Notes: generated by a model not told the origin, from the sequence alone. A stretch of DNA of 64,000 nucleotides from Pseudobacteriovorax antillogorgiicola (GCA_945865565.1 CAMBEK010000002.1:301644-365643); one strand, 5' to 3'; positions 51,738-61,575 are shown, counted from the stretch's first letter. Made by a program: numbers and translations.

Positions 51738-52901
51738 ATGACAAAGAACAAAAAAATTGGACTTGCTACTTTGGCCCTGATTTCGGTCGGTGCTATCTTT
51801 GTAATTCTTTTTCGGCCCCTCCTTGTTTCGATAGCTATTGCCGCAATGCTTGGCCTTTTGATTGCGCCGGGCGTGGACCTTATGGAGCAGAAACGCATTC
51901 CGCGTGCGCTGGCGACCTTTCTCTGTTTGTCTTTTGCTGGTCTCATTGCCATGTCGCTGATTGGCGGCTTCGTGCCTTCCGCCGTTGATCAGGTTTCATA
52001 CATGCTTTCTCGTGGTCCTGATGTTTTCTCGTCCCTGTACGCATCGGTTACGACTCAATTGAATTCGTTTTTGCGCTCATTGGGATTCTCCTCGAGGGAA
52101 GTTTCCACGATGGCCGGGAGTAAGGCTCAAATACTTTCCAATTTGCTTGGCAGGGTTGAGGCTGGCTTGGTGGGAATTTGGACAACCAGTGCGTTCGTTC
52201 TAAGCGGGTTTGTGGATGCCGCCCTCGTGCCGTTTTTTGCTTTTTTTCTGGTCAAGGATCGCGATCTTCTTCACCGGTTGTTCCTCAAAGTTTTACCGGA
52301 GGATGTCGCTGATGTTTTTGACGGGGTGCTCTTGTCAACAGCAGATGCGCTCCGTGCAGTTCTGAGGGGGCAGTTGATTTTAATAGCCGTGGACAGCTGT
52401 CTTTATGTGGCATTGATGACGTCGCTCTCTGTTGATGGCGGGGTTGTTCTTGGGGTTGCTGCTGGCCTGTGTCGTCTCGTGCCTTATCTTGATGCTATTA
52501 CGGCCTTGTTGCTGGGATCCATATCCGTTTTGACGCATGACGGTGGCCTATCCGTGGTGGCCGGTCTAGGGATTGGTGTCCTTGGTATTCAGGTGTTGGA
52601 TGGTTTGTTTCTGACACCACGCCTGGTGGGCGGCCGCGCGGGGCTGCACCCGGCGGTGGTCATCGGGACGGTTTTGGCGTTTGGAAAAGTTTTTGGAATC
52701 TGGGGGGTAATTTTTGCGATTCCGGTTGCAGCCATATTTAAAGCCCTGTTGGGTGAGCTTCTTCCGTATTACCTGTCGTCCGGAATTTACTCGAGGTACG
52801 GCCGGCAATCATCTGCGGCGCCATTTTCCTGGAGAACGCGCCGTCGGCTTTTGAGTCGCATGAACCCTATTGGTCGCCGCTGGCCGACCAAGGGGCAATG
52901 A
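51738..52901 (+). CDS. AI-2E family permease
   Basis: 387 residues from ATG 51738, with ~7-8 hydrophobic segments. Family features: 'ALVPFFAFFLVKDRDLLHRLFLKVLPED', 'LRGQLILIAVDSCLYVALM', 'LCRLVPYLDAITALLLGSISVL' and 'GGRAGLHPAVVIGTVLAFGKVFGIWGVIFAIPVAAIFK'. The substrate of these permeases is often unknown (AI-2, Na+/H+ or others). The C-terminal basic tail overlaps the convergent rsmI-like gene by 93 nt. Confidence 0.87.
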   Translation: MTKNKKIGLATLALISVGAIFVILFRPLLVSIAIAAMLGLLIAPGVDLMEQKRIPRALATFLCLSFAGLIAMSLIGGFVPSAVDQVSYMLSRGPDVFSSLYASVTTQLNSFLRSLGFSSREVSTMAGSKAQILSNLLGRVEAGLVGIWTTSAFVLSGFVDAALVPFFAFFLVKDRDLLHRLFLKVLPEDVADVFDGVLLSTADALRAVLRGQLILIAVDSCLYVALMTSLSVDGGVVLGVAAGLCRLVPYLDAITALLLGSISVLTHDGGLSVVAGLGIGVLGIQVLDGLFLTPRLVGGRAGLHPAVVIGTVLAFGKVFGIWGVIFAIPVAAIFKALLGELLPYYLSSGIYSRYGRQSSAAPFSWRTRRRLLSRMNPIGRRWPTKGQ

Positions 52902-53591
52902 CCGTCGGCCTGTTCCTGCGTCAAGAATCAGTACAAAATTTAGTTTCCCCAAGTCCTTGGTTCCGTTCTGAATGGCTCGGAGTGAATCGTTCCAGATTGT
53001 CTCCTCTGGACCACTAAGATCCAAGGCCAGTGTAGCCATGTGATTCTCACCGAATACCTTTTGGCATGATTCAAGAAGTGCCGCCAAACGATAGGGAGTG
53101 TCCATTAGAGCTAGCGGGACACCGAGGGCATCCCATTCCATCAGTTTTTTTTCACGGGCTTCATTTTCTCTTGGGGCGAACCCGCAGAAATGGAATTCCG
53201 CCATGTCAAATGGGCATGCGGCAATGGCTGCGGTTAAAGAGCTGGGGCCTGGCACTACCCGGATCTCGGCCTTTTCCCTGACGGCAACCCGGACGATTTC
53301 CCGTCCTGGGTCAGCCAGACCTGGACACCCTTGGTCACTCATGTAAACCGCCGTCTTTCCCGCCCTGAGGGATTCCGTGAGGATTTCCAGGCTCTGTTTC
53401 TGATCATGCTCGCTGTAGCGGAGGTAGTCTCGATGAATTCCGGCCGATTTCAGGGCAGAGCGAGCCCCGCGGTCCTCCTCGAAAATGAGAAGATCTGCCG
53501 TTCTCAAGGCTTCCAAGCTTCTGAGAGGAATGTCTTGAGCCTCACCGATGGAGTGGCTCGCCATAATAAGGCGTCCCTGGACCTTTTTCAT
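52809..53591 (-). CDS. RsmI-like SAM methyltransferase (tetrapyrrole-methylase fold)
   Basis: 260 residues. 'LLIFEEDRGARSALKSAGI', 'AVYMSDQGCPGLADPGREIVRVAV', 'VVPGPSSLTAAIAACPFDMAEFHFCGFAPRENEAREKKL' and 'ALMDTPYRLAALL' match RsmI, which 2'-O-methylates C1402 of 16S rRNA. The N-terminal strand is short and the C-terminal helix-turn-helix of RsmI is missing; a basic low-complexity tail replaces it. Possibly a RsmI paralogue. Confidence 0.8.
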   Translation of the reverse strand: MKKVQGRLIMASHSIGEAQDIPLRSLEALRTADLLIFEEDRGARSALKSAGIHRDYLRYSEHDQKQSLEILTESLRAGKTAVYMSDQGCPGLADPGREIVRVAVREKAEIRVVPGPSSLTAAIAACPFDMAEFHFCGFAPRENEAREKKLMEWDALGVPLALMDTPYRLAALLESCQKVFGENHMATLALDLSGPEETIWNDSLRAIQNGTKDLGKLNFVLILDAGTGRRSLPLGRPAATNRVHATQKPTARSPGKWRRR

Positions 53592-53703
53592 TCGCCTGAT
53601 CTCCCGCGTTAGTCTTGCGAATTCTGGTAGTTACATCCTTTTTACGCTTCCGCAAAGGGGATAGACGCGTCAGGTGGGCGTGTGTTAATCAGAAAGACTC
53701 TAG

Positions 53704-54561
53704 GTGGAATTGAAAAACGCTCATAACCAGCTGCGCTGGTTGGAAAATTTTAACAAGGTCTTGCATTTGACGTCTTTGCTGCAGGGACCAGATCAGGCGA
53801 GTCGCGTCACACCGCGCCATGTTGGAATCATCATGGATGGCAACGGTCGCTGGGCGCGGAGCCGCTTTATGCCCAGAATCTGGGGACATAAACGTGGTGC
53901 GGACAGTGTTCGTGAGGTGGTCAAGGCCGCCGCATCGTCTGGTGTGCAGGTCCTAAGCTTGTTTGCCTTCAGCGACGAAAACTGGGGTCGACCAGTTGAC
54001 GAAGTGAGTGCGTTGATGGGCCTGTTCGATCACTACCTTAGCCATGAAATCAATGAACTGATGCGACAAAACATCAAATTGCGCGTCATGGGGAATCTCG
54101 ACCGTTTGCCCGTCAAGACCAAAGACTTGTTGATTCGGGGCTGCGAGGAACTTTCATCCTGTACGGGCATGGTGCTGAACCTTGCGGTGAGTTACGGTGC
54201 TCGAGCCGAGATCACTGAGGCGGTTCGGGATATAGCCCAACGGATCCGCGAGGGTCTCATCGATCCGGAACACATTGATGAAAGCCTGTTTGCGTCACAT
54301 CTGGCTACAGCGGGCCTGCCAGATCTTGATCTCGTCATTCGAACGAGTGGCGAGCAAAGGCTTTCGAATTTCATGCTGTGGCAGTGTTCCTATGCCGAAC
54401 TTTACTTTACCAATGTGCAATGGCCAGACTTTAGAGCTTCAGATTTTGACGAAGCGGTCCATGAATTCAGTTCAAGGCAGCGGCGCTTCGGTCTTGTGGC
54501 TCCAGCGATTAATGATGTGACTGTTACATCGGATTCTTATGCGGGAGAAGCCTCATGCTGA
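53704..54561 (+). CDS. uppS: Undecaprenyl diphosphate synthase (cis-prenyltransferase)
   Basis: 285 residues from GTG 53704. 'HVGIIMDGNGRWARSRFMPRIWGHKRGADS' with catalytic Asp45, 'LSLFAFSDENWGRP' and 'DLVIRTSGEQRLSNFMLWQCSYAELYF' are diagnostic. Makes the C55 lipid carrier for peptidoglycan. A ~35-residue N-terminal extension is present. First gene of the envelope operon; overlaps cdsA by 7 nt. Confidence 0.96.
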   Translation: MELKNAHNQLRWLENFNKVLHLTSLLQGPDQASRVTPRHVGIIMDGNGRWARSRFMPRIWGHKRGADSVREVVKAAASSGVQVLSLFAFSDENWGRPVDEVSALMGLFDHYLSHEINELMRQNIKLRVMGNLDRLPVKTKDLLIRGCEELSSCTGMVLNLAVSYGARAEITEAVRDIAQRIREGLIDPEHIDESLFASHLATAGLPDLDLVIRTSGEQRLSNFMLWQCSYAELYFTNVQWPDFRASDFDEAVHEFSSRQRRFGLVAPAINDVTVTSDSYAGEASC

Positions 54562-55478
54562 TCTTGCGTGTGTTCACCGCCGTTGTTGGTTTGCCGATTT
54601 TGATGGCACTTTTGTCTCGCGGTTCACACACCTTGGTGCTTTGTTTTTTTTGTTTCTGCAGTGCGGTTGCTGTCTATGAAGCTGCGCTTATGGTGTTGCC
54701 TGAGTTCGATCGTTTGTTTGCCCTGCACCCTGTGATGATCCAGGCGAAGGACGATTCAAGGGAGCGCAGCGTTAAACTTCAAGGAGAATTCTCCAAGTCT
54801 TCTTACCGGCGTGCTGCCTTGCTTTGCGGATTAGGCATGTTGGCGCTGTGCTTCGCCGTGGCAGGCGTTCAGCCTCAGGCTGGACTTGGGATTGTCATTT
54901 CAGCCCTCGCCATCGTCATCCTTTTCAGCATTTTTTTGACCAGGGGTATCGACGCCGAAGTTTCGCGCATGTCTGGCGTCCTGGTTACCGTCGTCTATGC
55001 CGGCTTGCCCTGGGTTTTGATTTGGAATCTCTATGAGTTGAGATCAGATGCCGCCTTGGTGTTCATGCTTCTTTCGATAGTGTGGGGTGGCGATACGGGT
55101 GCCTATTTTGGTGGACGATTTTTCGGCCGGCACAAATTATCTCCCCAGAAATCACCAAAGAAGACTTGGGAAGGTGCCATTGCGGGTATGGTGGTCAGTA
55201 TTGCCGCAGCCGTATTTGTGGAAATTTACTTTAGTTACCCCTTGGGTGGTATATCTCAGGCTGTCGCTGCAGGGGCTCTGTGCGGTAGTCTAGGGCAACT
55301 CGGGGACCTCGTTGAGTCCGTAATCAAGCGTTTTGCCAGGGTGAAGGATTCCGGTGCCCTGTTTCCAGGCCATGGCGGTTTTCTTGATCGCGTGGACGGT
55401 CTGCTGGTTGCAGCACCTGGCCTGTGGTTATTGTTCGCTCTTTTGCAGAATGTGCAATTGTTAGCGAGGGCCCAATAA
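54555..55478 (+). CDS. cdsA: Phosphatidate cytidylyltransferase
   Basis: 307 residues, ~7-8 membrane segments. The signature 'SPKKTWEGAIAGMVVSI' and 'LGDLVESVIKRFARVKDSGALFPGHGGFLDRVDGL' are complete. Makes CDP-diacylglycerol, the substrate for PssA encoded further along the same operon. Confidence 0.95.
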   Translation: MLILRVFTAVVGLPILMALLSRGSHTLVLCFFCFCSAVAVYEAALMVLPEFDRLFALHPVMIQAKDDSRERSVKLQGEFSKSSYRRAALLCGLGMLALCFAVAGVQPQAGLGIVISALAIVILFSIFLTRGIDAEVSRMSGVLVTVVYAGLPWVLIWNLYELRSDAALVFMLLSIVWGGDTGAYFGGRFFGRHKLSPQKSPKKTWEGAIAGMVVSIAAAVFVEIYFSYPLGGISQAVAAGALCGSLGQLGDLVESVIKRFARVKDSGALFPGHGGFLDRVDGLLVAAPGLWLLFALLQNVQLLARAQ

Positions 55479-55508
55479 GTCAGCCTGCTGAACCGGAGCG
55501 AAATAACC

Positions 55509-57212
55509 TTGGAATCTTTTTTTTCCCATCCTCTGATTGCGGTTGTTGCGCTTCTTGGTGCGCTCGTTTTTGTTCATGAGTTTGGGCATTTTCTAGTTGG
55601 GCGCGCATGCGGTATCGCCGTGGAGATTTTCTCGATCGGTTTCGGGGCAAAGCTGTTTAGTTTCCGGCACGGACACACCGAGTACCGGCTAAGTGCTGTC
55701 CCCCTCGGTGGATACGTAAAATTTTACGGCGCTTCGCCAGCCGAACCTGTTCCCGCCGGGGTCGAGGGGCAGGAATTCTTTCGCGCAAATTATTGGCGCC
55801 GCATGGCCACCATCGCGGCTGGTCCAGGAGCAAATTTTCTGCTTGCTGCCATCGCGTTTGCTATCCTCGGTCTGTCTGGAATTTCCCATCCGCCGGCAAT
55901 TGTCGGTGACGTACTCCCTGGCGCGCCAGCTGAACTGGCAGGTGTTTTTCCAGGCGACAAGCTGATCGCAATTGACGGTTTTCCTGTGGTTCGCTGGCGC
56001 CAACTGGAAGCGTCAGTAAGCCAGTCCGCGGACCGGGTCTTGAAATGGACCTTGGAACGCAACGGACAGGTGATCCATATTGATTTAAAGCCCGCCGCAG
56101 TAGAGGTTGAAAACGCTCTGGGTCGGAAAATCCGGATTGGACGTGCGGGTGTTTCGCTAGGGATTGTTCCAGCCTATTTATACATGTCAAAGAAGGATGG
56201 ATGGGCGTACCGCTCCGGGATCCGGACTGGCGACCTTGTAAAGGGAGTTTCTTGCCCAAGACTGAGTATCGAACGAAACCCCAAGGGATTCGGTGAATTT
56301 GCTGTCGTACTTTGGGAAATGATTTCGATCTGCGATTCGACAATCAATATTGAGATTATCCGTGACGGGGTTCCAAGCAAGATTGTTGCGGCCAAAGTTG
56401 ATCAGGGTCTTTTAAATATTGCGAACAAGGGTCCGCTTGTATTTTCAGAGGTCCGTGAATTTGTAGCACTCGCTGGAATTGAAGATGCCCAGCTTCTGGT
56501 CTGGCCGGACCAAAAGGATTCTAGTGTTTTCCTCCGTGGCGACCGGTTAGTCCGTTTTGCGGGAAAGAAATTCGATGGAGTTTTTGGACTACGTGATCTT
56601 GTCATTGAGAACCAGAGTCCTGTTGTTAAAATTGGATTGATTCGAGATTTTCGCGAAATCGAGCTCGATTTACCTCTGAAAGCTGTCGATTCGCAGCAAG
56701 CGAAAGGCCGAGTGACTGTTTATACTCTGCCGGTTTCCTTGCTTGGGCAGCCTGAAGAGCCTGCTCCCGTAATTGAAAAATATAGCGGATTTTTTTCTGC
56801 GCTGACCTACGGTTTTGAAGAGTGTGGCAGGCAGATTGTGGTGATTGCCGGGGCCCTGGCCCACCTTGTTTCAGGAGAAATTCCGATCAAGGCCCTTGGT
56901 GGGCCAATCATGATTGCGAAGGTTGCTGGCGACTCCGCGAAATTGGGCTGGCAATCATTTTTGACGTCACTTGCATTGATCAGCGTGAATCTTGGTCTGG
57001 TCAATCTTTTTCCAATTCCAGTTCTTGATGGTGGCCAGATGGTGCTCTTTTCAATCGAAGGGATCTTGCGCCGACCTCTAAACGACCGCGCGATGGAGTT
57101 TTTTCATAAAATTGGTTTCATCTTTGTCGCGGCTCTAGTTTTGCTTGCGACTTATAATGATCTGAGTCGATTCTGGAAATCTATGTTGATCGCTCTTGTT
57201 GGTGATCAATGA
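55509..57212 (+). CDS. rseP: RseP-type site-2 (intramembrane) zinc metalloprotease
   Basis: 567 residues, longer than E. coli RseP (450). Zinc motif HEFGH (23-27) in the first membrane segment; 'PLGGYVKFYG' follows; the LDG motif is in 'VNLFPIPVLDGGQMVLFSIEG' near the C-terminus. The enlarged periplasmic region holds at least one clear PDZ ('VLPGAPAELAGVFPGDKLIAIDG') and a second, more degenerate one. It cleaves membrane-spanning substrates such as anti-sigma factors. TTG 55509 start; ends ATGA into tsaB. Confidence 0.93.
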   Translation: MESFFSHPLIAVVALLGALVFVHEFGHFLVGRACGIAVEIFSIGFGAKLFSFRHGHTEYRLSAVPLGGYVKFYGASPAEPVPAGVEGQEFFRANYWRRMATIAAGPGANFLLAAIAFAILGLSGISHPPAIVGDVLPGAPAELAGVFPGDKLIAIDGFPVVRWRQLEASVSQSADRVLKWTLERNGQVIHIDLKPAAVEVENALGRKIRIGRAGVSLGIVPAYLYMSKKDGWAYRSGIRTGDLVKGVSCPRLSIERNPKGFGEFAVVLWEMISICDSTINIEIIRDGVPSKIVAAKVDQGLLNIANKGPLVFSEVREFVALAGIEDAQLLVWPDQKDSSVFLRGDRLVRFAGKKFDGVFGLRDLVIENQSPVVKIGLIRDFREIELDLPLKAVDSQQAKGRVTVYTLPVSLLGQPEEPAPVIEKYSGFFSALTYGFEECGRQIVVIAGALAHLVSGEIPIKALGGPIMIAKVAGDSAKLGWQSFLTSLALISVNLGLVNLFPIPVLDGGQMVLFSIEGILRRPLNDRAMEFFHKIGFIFVAALVLLATYNDLSRFWKSMLIALVGDQ

Positions 57213-57919
57213 AACCGTCGAAAAGCGATGGGTTGACCCTTGTTATTGACACTTCTATTTGTGGGCTACGCCTTGCGCTTGTTTCGTCATCCAGTGAGGT
57301 GCCGGCGTGGCGGGGTGGACTGGATGAAGTTCAGGGATCTGCGTCCCGTCTTACAGGAATCCTGACCGGTGGCCTGAAAGCGATATCACGCGAGATTTGT
57401 GAAATCAGTCGGGTTCTTGTTTCATGTGGTCCCGGTTCATTTACTGGAATTCGTGTCGGAATTGCATTTGCACGCGGCTTGTTCGCTGGCAGGGAATTAG
57501 AACCTGAAGGGTGCACATCGCTGGGCTTGTATGCTGCTTTTGAGTTCGTTCGCATTGGGGGGCCTGTTGCTGTTTATTTGCCGGCAACGCGCACTGCTGG
57601 TTACGTTGCGATAGCTAATTCTGCCGATGATGTGAAGCTCCTCCCGTTTCTGCTTGGTGATTTCTCTGCAAAATCACTTCTGATTGATAATAATACCGCC
57701 GCGTTGATTGTCGGAACATGGTCTGAGCTTTGCGAAGAATTTGATCGTGTTGGAAAACCATACCGGGTTGAGATTGCATCGGGTGTTGCCGATGCATCTT
57801 GCTTGGCAATGTGTCGCCTGGCTGCGAGTGGCCGAAGGTTGGATGATAGGATTGGATTGCAGCCTATTTACTTACGCCGCAGTTCCGTCGAAGAAAAAGG
57901 GGGAATCGGTGCAAACTAA
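57209..57919 (+). CDS. tsaB: tRNA threonylcarbamoyladenosine biosynthesis protein TsaB
   Basis: 236 residues. 'LVIDTSICGLRLALVS' ATPase-like phosphate loop and 'VLVSCGPGSFTGIRVGIAFARGLFAG' identify TsaB, the dimerisation partner of TsaD in t6A37 synthesis. The C-terminal half is divergent. It overlaps rseP by 4 nt and pssA by 11 nt. Confidence 0.93.
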   Translation: MKPSKSDGLTLVIDTSICGLRLALVSSSSEVPAWRGGLDEVQGSASRLTGILTGGLKAISREICEISRVLVSCGPGSFTGIRVGIAFARGLFAGRELEPEGCTSLGLYAAFEFVRIGGPVAVYLPATRTAGYVAIANSADDVKLLPFLLGDFSAKSLLIDNNTAALIVGTWSELCEEFDRVGKPYRVEIASGVADASCLAMCRLAASGRRLDDRIGLQPIYLRRSSVEEKGGIGAN

Positions 57920-58781
57920 ATCAGGTAAGTCGATGTTGGGTGGCGCAGTCTATGTTCTCCCCAATTTGTTGACGTCAGGTAATTTGTTCTTCGGCTTTTT
58001 ATGTATGATCCGCTCTTTGGACGGCCAGTTCGCTTGGGCGGCAGTTGCGATCTTTATTGCTGCTCTTTTCGATATGCTCGATGGGCGCGTGGCGCGGATC
58101 ACCAAAGGAACGAGTGAATTCGGTGTGCAGTACGATTCGCTGTGCGACGCAGTGTCTTTCGGTGTCGCTCCGGCTTTCATGATGTATCAATTTGGTTTGT
58201 TCGATGTCGGCCGCCTTGGGTGGGCTGCTTGTTTCATGTATCTCGCCTGCGGTACCCTTCGGCTTGCACGGTTCAACGTGCAGTCTTCGATTGGGAAAGC
58301 CGGTGGGGATTTTACGGGTCTCCCGATCCCGATGGCTGCTGCTGCGGTTGCTTCATGGATTCTTTTGATGGACGCGATTGATTCCCCAACAGGCGGGTAT
58401 GACTGGCTACCAGCAGGAGTTCTTGAACTTTTGAGCGATCAGGGTTTGCGCAATGTATTTATGTTGTTTTTGGCGCCTGCTCTCGGGATAGCCATGGTCA
58501 GCAATTTTGCCTATCGCTCGCACAAATCGCTGAAGATCAAGGGCATCAGGCCATTTCGATTGCTCGTGTTGATCACAGGCTTGATCGGCTGCTTGGCCTA
58601 TCAGACTGAGCTTGTGGTTTTTGTTTTGTCGTTTGGCTATGCGTTGAGCGGTTTGATCGAGGGAGTTGCTGGGTGGCGCAAGCCAATTGAAGATGATGAG
58701 ATTTTTCAGTCGTCCCATGAGGATCATACCTACGATGGCCACGAGGATGACTCAAGACCGTCGGGGGGGGATCGCCATTGA
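57909..58781 (+). CDS. pssA: CDP-diacylglycerol-serine O-phosphatidyltransferase
   Basis: 290 residues from GTG 57909 (AGGGGG upstream). The CDP-alcohol phosphotransferase motif D-G-x2-A-R-x8-G-x3-D-x3-D fits exactly (Asp58 to Asp80, within 'FDMLDGRVARITKG' and 'FGVQYDSLCD'). Multiple membrane segments and an acidic C-terminal tail. Makes phosphatidylserine, the precursor of phosphatidylethanolamine. Confidence 0.94.
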   Translation: MQTKSGKSMLGGAVYVLPNLLTSGNLFFGFLCMIRSLDGQFAWAAVAIFIAALFDMLDGRVARITKGTSEFGVQYDSLCDAVSFGVAPAFMMYQFGLFDVGRLGWAACFMYLACGTLRLARFNVQSSIGKAGGDFTGLPIPMAAAAVASWILLMDAIDSPTGGYDWLPAGVLELLSDQGLRNVFMLFLAPALGIAMVSNFAYRSHKSLKIKGIRPFRLLVLITGLIGCLAYQTELVVFVLSFGYALSGLIEGVAGWRKPIEDDEIFQSSHEDHTYDGHEDDSRPSGGDRH

Positions 58782-59791
58782 AAATCGCCGTCATTGGAGC
58801 AACAGGTGCTGTTGGGCGCGAGATGATTGGCGACCTGAGTGATTCCAGCCTAGAAATTGAATTGGTGCCTTTGGCGAGCCCACGGTCAGATGGTGCTGTG
58901 GTTGATTTTCGCGGCAAATCCGTCAAAGTTCACGCCTTCTCGCTGAATCTGGTCAAAGGATGCAGGTTTGCATTGATGAGTGCGGGAAGTGACTTTTCGC
59001 GCGCGGAGTCCGTAAAAATCGTTCAAACGGGTTCCACGGTAATCGACAACAGTAGCGCATGGCGAATGGACTTATCAGTGCCATTGGTTGTTCCAGAGGT
59101 GAATCCCTCAGCCCTTGCGCCGGCACTGATGACCAAGGGTATTGTTGCAAATCCAAACTGTTCAACGATTCAGTTGGTCGTGCCACTGGCTGCACTTCGG
59201 GATGCCTTCGGCCTCCAGCAGGTTCAGGTTGCTACCTATCAGTCGGTTTCTGGTACTGGGCAAAAAGGAATCTCCGAGCTAGCAGGGCAAGTTCAGGGGC
59301 ATTTTTCTTTCAGAGAGCCTGAGCCTCAGGTTTACCGGCAACCCATCGCTTTTAATCTTCTTCCGGCAATCGACAAGATTGATGCCTTCGGGCACTGCTT
59401 TGAAGAAGAGAAAATCATCCGCGAGACTCGCAGAATTTTGGAAATGCCAGACTTGCAATTACTTGCCACTACTGTCCGTACGCCGACTTTCCATTGCCAC
59501 GGCGAGGCGGTGTCCGTGCGTCTCGATCGCAAGGTGAGCCTTGAACAGGTCAAGACAGTTTTTCGCGGGACCAAGGGCATTACATTTATTGATTCAATGG
59601 ATATTGCGGATTTACCGACGCCGCGGACGGTCGCTGGTGATCGTGGAATATGGGTGTCGCGCGTCCGTCAGCCGTTGGATGCAAGCGAGTCGGAATGGCT
59701 GCAATTCTGGGTGATTGCTGATAATCTGAAAAAAGGCGCGGCCACCAACGCTGTCCAAATTCTAAACCTTATGGCTGCCGGAGGCAGGTGA
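58778..59791 (+). CDS. asd: Aspartate-semialdehyde dehydrogenase
   Basis: 337 residues. 'IAVIGATGAVGREMI' NADP loop, catalytic Cys128 in 'IVANPNCSTIQLVVPL', and 'YQSVSGTGQKGISELAGQ'. Supplies the branch point for lysine/diaminopimelate, threonine and methionine. The TTG start overlaps the pssA stop (TTGA). Confidence 0.96.
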   Translation: MKIAVIGATGAVGREMIGDLSDSSLEIELVPLASPRSDGAVVDFRGKSVKVHAFSLNLVKGCRFALMSAGSDFSRAESVKIVQTGSTVIDNSSAWRMDLSVPLVVPEVNPSALAPALMTKGIVANPNCSTIQLVVPLAALRDAFGLQQVQVATYQSVSGTGQKGISELAGQVQGHFSFREPEPQVYRQPIAFNLLPAIDKIDAFGHCFEEEKIIRETRRILEMPDLQLLATTVRTPTFHCHGEAVSVRLDRKVSLEQVKTVFRGTKGITFIDSMDIADLPTPRTVAGDRGIWVSRVRQPLDASESEWLQFWVIADNLKKGAATNAVQILNLMAAGGR

Positions 59792-59796
59792 AGATC

Positions 59797-60696
59797 ATGG
59801 CGATTCGTATTCTTGCCTCGTTGATGCTTTTCGTGTGTTTTGCTTCGTCGACAGCAATGGCCACGGACCAACCTCCAATCCTGACTTCCGATGAGGCGGC
59901 TGTGGACGAATCGACTGACGACTCCGCAGTCGCTCCCGTCAGGGTCGAAGAGGGAGTCGTTTCGTCACAGGCGGAGTTGAAGAAAGAATTCAAAGTTGAG
60001 ACCGAAGTTGAGAAACATTCTTGGGCGGACCCCGTTTTTGGGGGTTACCATATCCAGCTCAATTTTCACAATTATCCAGAATTTGATGATGGTCTGAAAT
60101 ACTACGAGGACCTCTACGGAAAGACGCCCCGTTACGGTATGTTCGGGACGGATTACACTCCATGGGGGTGGTTCGTGAATTTTGGGTTTGGATTTCGTAC
60201 CGGCATGTTTTCAGATCATGGAAACGCCGCTTCAGAGATATCGTCTGCCACAGGCGAAGTTACGTTGGATGATAACGGGAAGACAACATTGACACTCATC
60301 CCATTCCAGTTTCTTGCCGTCGCAAGGTTCACGCCATTTCCAAAAAAATGGTTGGTCCTTGAAGGATACGCTGGGCGGGAACGTATGTACTTCCAGGAAA
60401 TTCGAAATGTAAGTTCCAGCACATCAATGATTGGTGGGAGTCCAAATTCCGGGATCATTGGCGATAACGTCCTGACCAATAAGGGATGGGTTTCAGGAAA
60501 TGTTGTTGGTGCTGCAGTCAGCATCCTGTTGAATCCTCTTGATGAACAGACAGTACAGTCAATGAGGCATAGCCTCGGACTTGGGTTTGTTTATCTCACC
60601 TTGTTTCAGGAAAAAGTCACTTATCTTGACAAGGACCGCGTGTCCTTCGGTCGTAGTTCCAGTGGAATCGGTTTTACCTTTGAAACCGTCAACTGA
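59797..60696 (+). CDS. Predicted outer-membrane beta-barrel protein
   Basis: 299 residues from ATG 59797 (AGGTG at 6 nt; GTG 59788 is too close to the ribosome site). Signal peptide with 'STAMA' cleavage. An acidic linker is followed by amphipathic beta strands rich in Phe, Tyr and Gly ('WFVNFGFGFRTGMF', 'LGLGFVYLTLFQ', 'GIGFTFETVN' end). Similar in style to the protein at 3856. Function unknown. Confidence 0.65.
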   Translation: MAIRILASLMLFVCFASSTAMATDQPPILTSDEAAVDESTDDSAVAPVRVEEGVVSSQAELKKEFKVETEVEKHSWADPVFGGYHIQLNFHNYPEFDDGLKYYEDLYGKTPRYGMFGTDYTPWGWFVNFGFGFRTGMFSDHGNAASEISSATGEVTLDDNGKTTLTLIPFQFLAVARFTPFPKKWLVLEGYAGRERMYFQEIRNVSSSTSMIGGSPNSGIIGDNVLTNKGWVSGNVVGAAVSILLNPLDEQTVQSMRHSLGLGFVYLTLFQEKVTYLDKDRVSFGRSSSGIGFTFETVN

Positions 60697-60708
60697 TCGG
60701 ATGTTCAT

Positions 60709-61515
60709 GTGCCCCGTTTGAGGTTTGAGATCGCATACATTGGGGCTGGATTCAGCGGCTGGCAGTCCCAGCCGGATGGGTCTGCGATCCAGGACCACTT
60801 CCGGAAGGCATTGGAAACTGCCCTTAGGGTCAGTGACCCATGGTTGGTGGCGGCTTCTCGCACGGACGCGGGTGTTCATGCGGAAATGCAGGTCGTGGCT
60901 GTCGAGATTTCTGATCCAATCCCTGATCTATTGAAATTGCAACGCAGCTTGAACGCCCTGCTTCCAAAAAATGTTGGGATTCGTTCTATCGCCATTGCGG
61001 CTCCAGATTTTCATCCAGTCTACCAGTCTGTGGCGAAGGTCTATCGTTACCGCCTATGGACAGGCGACTGGTCCAACCCATTCCTTGCTGATTATGTGTG
61101 GAAAATCCGGAAGCTCCGCGATCCTGATGCTTTTTTGCAAAATCTCCTCGCGCTGCGTGGCACCCATGATTTTTCCAGTTTTTGCGCTGCGGATTCTTCT
61201 GCAAAGACAAGAGAAAGAACGATTATGGACGCTCAGCTGGCAGTGTCTGACGACTTGATAGATGTCTGGATTCAAGGGTCTGGTTTTTTAAAACAAATGG
61301 TACGCAATATCGTTGGAACCCTTGTTGATCTGGATCTGGGAAAGTTGACTTCGGCCTCTGATATGGCTGGGGTGCTTTCTCTGCAGGATCGGACTCAAGC
61401 TGGGCGAACTGCGCCTGCCCAGGGGCTTGCATTGGTTCATATCGATTTTTCTCAAATTACCCCCATCAACAACGTCATGCAGCGGGCGGGCAAGGGCTTC
61501 AAGGTGGCATTGTAA
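60709..61515 (+). CDS. truA: tRNA pseudouridine(38-40) synthase
   Basis: 268 residues. 'LRFEIAYIGAGFSGWQSQP', catalytic Asp53 in 'ASRTDAGVHAEMQVVA', 'PVYQSVAKVYRYRLWTG', and 'GSGFLKQMVRNIVGTLVDLDLGKL'. GTG 60709 start, 13 nt after the outer-membrane gene. It modifies the anticodon arm of several tRNAs. Confidence 0.96.
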   Translation: MPRLRFEIAYIGAGFSGWQSQPDGSAIQDHFRKALETALRVSDPWLVAASRTDAGVHAEMQVVAVEISDPIPDLLKLQRSLNALLPKNVGIRSIAIAAPDFHPVYQSVAKVYRYRLWTGDWSNPFLADYVWKIRKLRDPDAFLQNLLALRGTHDFSSFCAADSSAKTRERTIMDAQLAVSDDLIDVWIQGSGFLKQMVRNIVGTLVDLDLGKLTSASDMAGVLSLQDRTQAGRTAPAQGLALVHIDFSQITPINNVMQRAGKGFKVAL

Positions 61516-61575
61516 CCACATTATAGGTCATACTTTATCCAATGGGTCCCGCCACGTTCCAATTGGAGTCTTTTT

